Origin: Amylibacter sp.
GTDB taxonomy: Bacteria > Pseudomonadota > Alphaproteobacteria > Rhodobacterales > Rhodobacteraceae
Assembly: GCA_021775355.1 (NCBI GenBank)
Contig: JAJFHZ010000017.1
Location: forward strand, 1-64,000
Direction of reading: 5' to 3'
DNA length: 64,000 nt
Positions 61,360 to 64,000 of this stretch are shown in pieces. The notes below the pieces were generated by a model. The model saw nothing but the letters and a program-made list of their open reading frames with translations. It made no database searches and had not been told where the DNA came from. The position numbers and the translations under genes are program-made. How positions within the stretch are numbered: the stretch's first letter is position 1; each line of letters starts with the position of its first letter.

Positions 61360-61470
61360 ATGAATATCATGGAAGGCTCAAACCAAGCATTGGTTGCCAT
61401 TCAAAAATTAAACGATAAGCGGACAAAGCCCGCTCATGAGTTCTTCGCTTGGGATTTGCCCGAAAGCTAG
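61360..61470 (+). pseudogene. 36-codon frame, possible gene remnant
   Basis: ATG 61360 to TAG 61468-61470 encodes 36 residues (GSNQALVAIQKLNDKRTKPAHEFFAWDLP region) of ordinary protein-like composition. The frame stays coding-like for about 18 codons upstream of the ATG without a start. There is no good ribosome binding site. It reads like the C-terminal piece of a lost gene. Its stop codon overlaps the stop of the opposing HTH gene. No family was recognised. Confidence 0.35.
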
Positions 61471-61739
61471 TTGCTGTTCTGGGGGTTCAATTGAGTTATG
61501 TTCCAGATGAGACAAAACTTCGAGACACATGATTGCGGTATATTGAAATATCCTGCAATTTCTTTATCTGAAAGCCCGAGATCTACAAATGCTTCCAAGC
61601 ATTTCTTTGGCCTTGGGCCAAATGCCAGAGCATGTTCCTTCAGAAAGTTTGGCAACATACTGGTTCGCGAAGCATTCGGGATCTTTGGAATTACGTGGCC
61701 TGTCGAAAGCTTTTGAGCAAGGTTATTTTCTAAGTCCAT
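61467..61739 (-). CDS. Small orphan helix-turn-helix protein
   Basis: The product has 90 residues. The C-terminal half contains a helix-turn-helix-like segment: KKCLEAFVDLGLSDKEIAGYFNIPQSCVSKF, where LSDKEIAGYF and NIPQSCVSKF would be the two helices, like sigma-70 region 4 or winged-helix regulators. AAGGAC lies 8 bases before the ATG at 61739, which decides the start over longer options. It is monocistronic within a gene-poor region. DNA binding is likely; targets are unknown. Confidence 0.65.
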   Translation of the reverse strand: MDLENNLAQKLSTGHVIPKIPNASRTSMLPNFLKEHALAFGPRPKKCLEAFVDLGLSDKEIAGYFNIPQSCVSKFCLIWNITQLNPQNSN

Positions 61740-62183
61740 AATTGTAGTCCTTCTATTGAAAATACAAGGCGGGTTTACGGTTCTGGTTTCAATTACAAGC
61801 AGCATATACTTTTCGAATCGCAGATCAAAAGCCAAAAAATTTTGGTGCTGTTAACGGCAGTGTTCCGCCAATTTCACACCTTGAGAGCAAAGCCAACAGC
61901 CGTTTCAACCCGTGTTAGGCAACTTGGACGAGCATTGGGCATCGCGATGGGATGTCAGCGTTCGACTATTGCTTAGCCGTTGTTGCAACCGCATCGAAAT
62001 GCGTGTCATGCAGCGTCAGTCAATATGGGTTCATGGCAATCACTTAATCGGTTTTCCATCGCCGCAACTTCCCCTTTGGAAAGATTAACGCAGCTTTCCG
62101 ACAGCAATCCCCCACTCAGGGCTTTTCGTTTGGCGGGGATTGGCTTAAAACCTTAACGAACATACCCAACCACGGCCTTACCC
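61740..62183. other. Intergenic region without a recognised gene
   Basis: This is 444 bp between the orphan HTH gene and the metallophosphoesterase. No long frame, repeat or RNA motif is evident. The sequence from about 61850 to 62050 has scattered coding-like trimers but stops in all frames, which fits decayed DNA. Confidence 0.35.
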
Positions 62184-62951
62184 ATGATCAAAACCCCCAT
62201 CTATGTTATCAGTGACATCCACGGCGACCTTGTGAAGCTTGTTGAAGTGCAAAACCGCATCACTGCGGACGCCGCCAAACATGGCATCAGCGATTACACG
62301 ATCATCCATATTGGTGATCTGGTGGATCGGCGCGAAGACAGCAAGGGCGTGATTGATCATCTTATGACGGGGATTGCATCAGGCAAGCCTTGGGTCGTTC
62401 TAAAAGGCAATCACGACCGAATGATGCAGTGGTTTATGGAAGATCCGGATCGCCCCGACGATCATCTGAAACCCGGCTACAGTTGGCTTTATCACCGCAT
62501 CGGCGGGCGTGAGACATTGGCGTCTTATGGTGTTACTTACGCTGAAGAGTTCGACATATACGAAGTCCAAAAGATGGCCCTTGCCGCCATTCCGCCAGCG
62601 CATCTGGAATTCATCCGCAACCTGCCGACATACATTGAAACCGACAAATATATCTTTGCCCATGCAGGCATCCGCCCCAATGTACCCATGGATCAGCAAG
62701 TTGAAGATGATCTGGTCTGGATCCGCGGCCCGTTTTTTGAACATACGGAAAGCTTCGGCAAGATCGTGATCCACGGCCACACGGTAATTGATCAGATCAC
62801 AGACTACGGTAACCGTATCAATATTGACACGGGCGCTGCATGGGGTGGGCCAATTTCGGTGGTGTTTGCAGATGACACAGGCGTAGTGGAGTTGAATGCT
62901 GACGGTAAACGGATAGCAATTACCAAGGCCGAAGATATTCCTAGCTCTTAA
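62184..62951 (+). CDS. Calcineurin-like metallophosphoesterase (Ser/Thr phosphatase type)
   Basis: The 255-residue protein has the metal-binding motifs in order: SDIHGD (Asp11, His13), HIGDLVDRRED (Asp45), LKGNHDRMM (Asn76, His77), a later FAHAGIRPNVP and VIHGHTVID (His). This matches the PPP-like bacterial phosphoprotein phosphatases and Ap4A-hydrolase relatives. Its 3' end overlaps the opposing nitrilase gene by 11 bp. Confidence 0.9.
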   Translation: MIKTPIYVISDIHGDLVKLVEVQNRITADAAKHGISDYTIIHIGDLVDRREDSKGVIDHLMTGIASGKPWVVLKGNHDRMMQWFMEDPDRPDDHLKPGYSWLYHRIGGRETLASYGVTYAEEFDIYEVQKMALAAIPPAHLEFIRNLPTYIETDKYIFAHAGIRPNVPMDQQVEDDLVWIRGPFFEHTESFGKIVIHGHTVIDQITDYGNRINIDTGAAWGGPISVVFADDTGVVELNADGKRIAITKAEDIPSS

Positions 62952-63774
62952 GCTTTCCATAATCCGGCAGGCGATCTTTTAAAAACGAATAGGTTTCACG
63001 TGCCGTTGTGATTTCGCCCATATCGATTTCAAGCAGCATAAGCTGTTCATCATGCTGCGCAAATGAAACAGGCAGCAGGTTTTCATCCATCCACGGATAA
63101 CAAAACCGCGAGTTGCCATAATTTGCACCTGCCCTGTTCAGGGATAAGAAGAATACCTGATTTTCCAACGCACGCGTGGTGGCGAAATCGTGCCATGTGG
63201 CAAAAGACGCATCGCGATAATAAGCACCACAATGCAAGATAACATCAACACCGTGATCCAGCACAAGGCTGCGAGACAGTTCCGGTATACGCAGATCGTA
63301 ACAAATGATCGGGGCGAAGGTCAGGCCGTTGATTGTGAACGTGAACACATGATCGCCACGCCTGAAATACTCTTTTTCCATCGAGGCCCCGTATTGCGCC
63401 AGATGCAATTTATCGTAATGCCCGACAAGTGTGCCTTCAGAGTTCACAACGGCCAGACATATATAGTGCGCGTCGCCATCGCGCCGCGCAAAACTATAGG
63501 CAATATGGCAGTTGAATTCCTGTGCCACCTGTCGCCAGCAAGCAAATGACGGGCCATCAAGCGGTTCAGCCAAGGCATCAAGATTGTCAAAAGCCGCGCG
63601 GGAATAGTCAATGCTGGACAGCTCGGGCAGCACCACCAGATCGGTGGATTTTTCGCGCAATGCAGCACTTACCTTAGAGGCAGATACTTCAAGATGAGCA
63701 TTGCGTTCTTTCGCTGTTGTCATTGCAGGGATGTCTATTTGGCACGCAAGCATGCAAAAAGGTCGAGTTGTCAT
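62941..63774 (-). CDS. Carbon-nitrogen hydrolase (nitrilase superfamily)
   Basis: The 277-residue protein has the Glu-Lys-Cys triad: Glu51 (LPELSSI), Lys122 (HYDKLHL) and Cys158 (PIICYDLR). It is a soluble amidase or carbamoylase type; the substrate is not evident. It is convergent with the metallophosphoesterase and divergent from the RidA-family gene, with 107 bp between them. Confidence 0.92.
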   Translation of the reverse strand: MTTRPFCMLACQIDIPAMTTAKERNAHLEVSASKVSAALREKSTDLVVLPELSSIDYSRAAFDNLDALAEPLDGPSFACWRQVAQEFNCHIAYSFARRDGDAHYICLAVVNSEGTLVGHYDKLHLAQYGASMEKEYFRRGDHVFTFTINGLTFAPIICYDLRIPELSRSLVLDHGVDVILHCGAYYRDASFATWHDFATTRALENQVFFLSLNRAGANYGNSRFCYPWMDENLLPVSFAQHDEQLMLLEIDMGEITTARETYSFLKDRLPDYGKLKS

Positions 63775-63881
63775 GGCTTACCGAATTCCTGTCTGGTCAT
63801 GCGTTCACAAAAAGCACATCTTGGGCTTTCTATGCAAACATTTACCTTACTATGATACGCAAAAGATATTAGGGTTATACG

Positions 63882-64000
63882 ATGAATAAAGAAGTTAAAA
63901 CCGAAAAAGCCCCGGCACCCTTTTCCAATTACGCGCAAGGCGTTGCCACACCCGAAAATGCGCGCTGTCTGTATGTGTCTGGTCAGGTCGGAATTACACC
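63882..64000 (+). CDS. RidA/YjgF family protein (5' part, runs off the window)
   Basis: The visible 39 residues include FSNYAQGVATPENARCLYVSGQVGITP, the N-terminal strand and GQVG turn of the Rid family, which removes reactive enamine/imine products of PLP dehydratases. A polar extension (MNKEVKTEKAPAP) precedes it. The gene continues past 64000. The catalytic Arg/Asn are not yet visible. Confidence 0.8.
   Translation, partial: MNKEVKTEKAPAPFSNYAQGVATPENARCLYVSGQVGIT

Noticed and set aside
1..64000. CRISPR arrays, tRNA or rRNA genes, insertion sequences, prophage
   Set aside because: No regularly spaced repeats, no T-loop-like cloverleaf sequence, no transposase or integrase and no phage structural gene was found by eye.

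Overview
The window looks like chromosomal DNA of a marine alphaproteobacterium of the order Rhodobacterales. The evidence is a GcrA cell-cycle regulator, a ctaC-ctaB-coxF-ctaG-ctaE cytochrome aa3 oxidase cluster with SURF1, threonine synthase and an M16 peptidase downstream, a TakP-type TRAP transporter, PtsP (EI-Ntr), DUF1467 and DUF2158 proteins, and base composition near 50% G+C by eye. Coding density is high. No rRNA, tRNA, CRISPR array, phage or intact insertion sequence was seen. The only RNA gene recognised is RNase P RNA.

Layout. 0.3-0.7 kb: rnpB (minus). 0.8-9.7 kb: housekeeping genes, including an RraA-like protein, an AmpD-like amidase with an excalibur lipoprotein, gatC-gatA followed by an orphan ectoine synthase gene, a Tat-exported metallo-hydrolase, tadA, rluB, a cold-shock gene and a MAPEG protein. 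9.0-10.4 kb: a TetR regulator divergent from YCII-like and TfoX-like genes, with a strong palindrome between them. 11.2-12.1 kb: a TerC-family membrane protein whose ribosome binding site lies inside a nested hairpin leader. 12.2-18.8 kb: a co-directional membrane-stress-like cluster of a 30-residue membrane peptide, XpaC, TelA, a DUF2927 lipoprotein, an SPFH-GYF protein, a double zinc-ribbon membrane protein, a rhomboid protease and a GFA protein. 19.7-23.3 kb: argD-argF-dehydratase-isochorismatase (minus).

23.4-35.3 kb: gcrA and DUF1178, then a TakP-like TRAP transporter (minus; its large permease carries a long C-terminal extension) divergent from a Cache histidine kinase and NarL-type regulator that are its likely controllers, then lysC and ptsP. 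35.4-44.4 kb: acetyltransferases, flavin reductase, a small phosphatase, mtnP and apt (methylthioadenosine and adenine salvage), two FAD oxidoreductases and an M16 peptidase. 44.4-50.0 kb: threonine synthase and the cytochrome c oxidase genes. 50.2-56.0 kb: tldD, a GNAT, dprA and topA. 56.0-57.9 kb: an Asp/Glu-racemase-type enzyme with an M24 hydrolase.

58.2-64.0 kb: methylmalonyl-CoA epimerase, DUF1467, and a DUF2158 protein with a Gly/Arg/Lys repeat tail. A gene-poor stretch follows, with a geranylgeranyl-reductase-like flavoprotein and a small orphan helix-turn-helix protein. A metallophosphoesterase, a nitrilase-family enzyme and the start of a RidA-family gene end the window.

The strongest candidates for something new are the XpaC/TelA/SPFH/zinc-ribbon/rhomboid cluster, the hairpin leader of the TerC gene, the orphan ectC in the gat operon, and the extended TRAP permease. 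All functions are inferred from sequence alone; no database search was possible.
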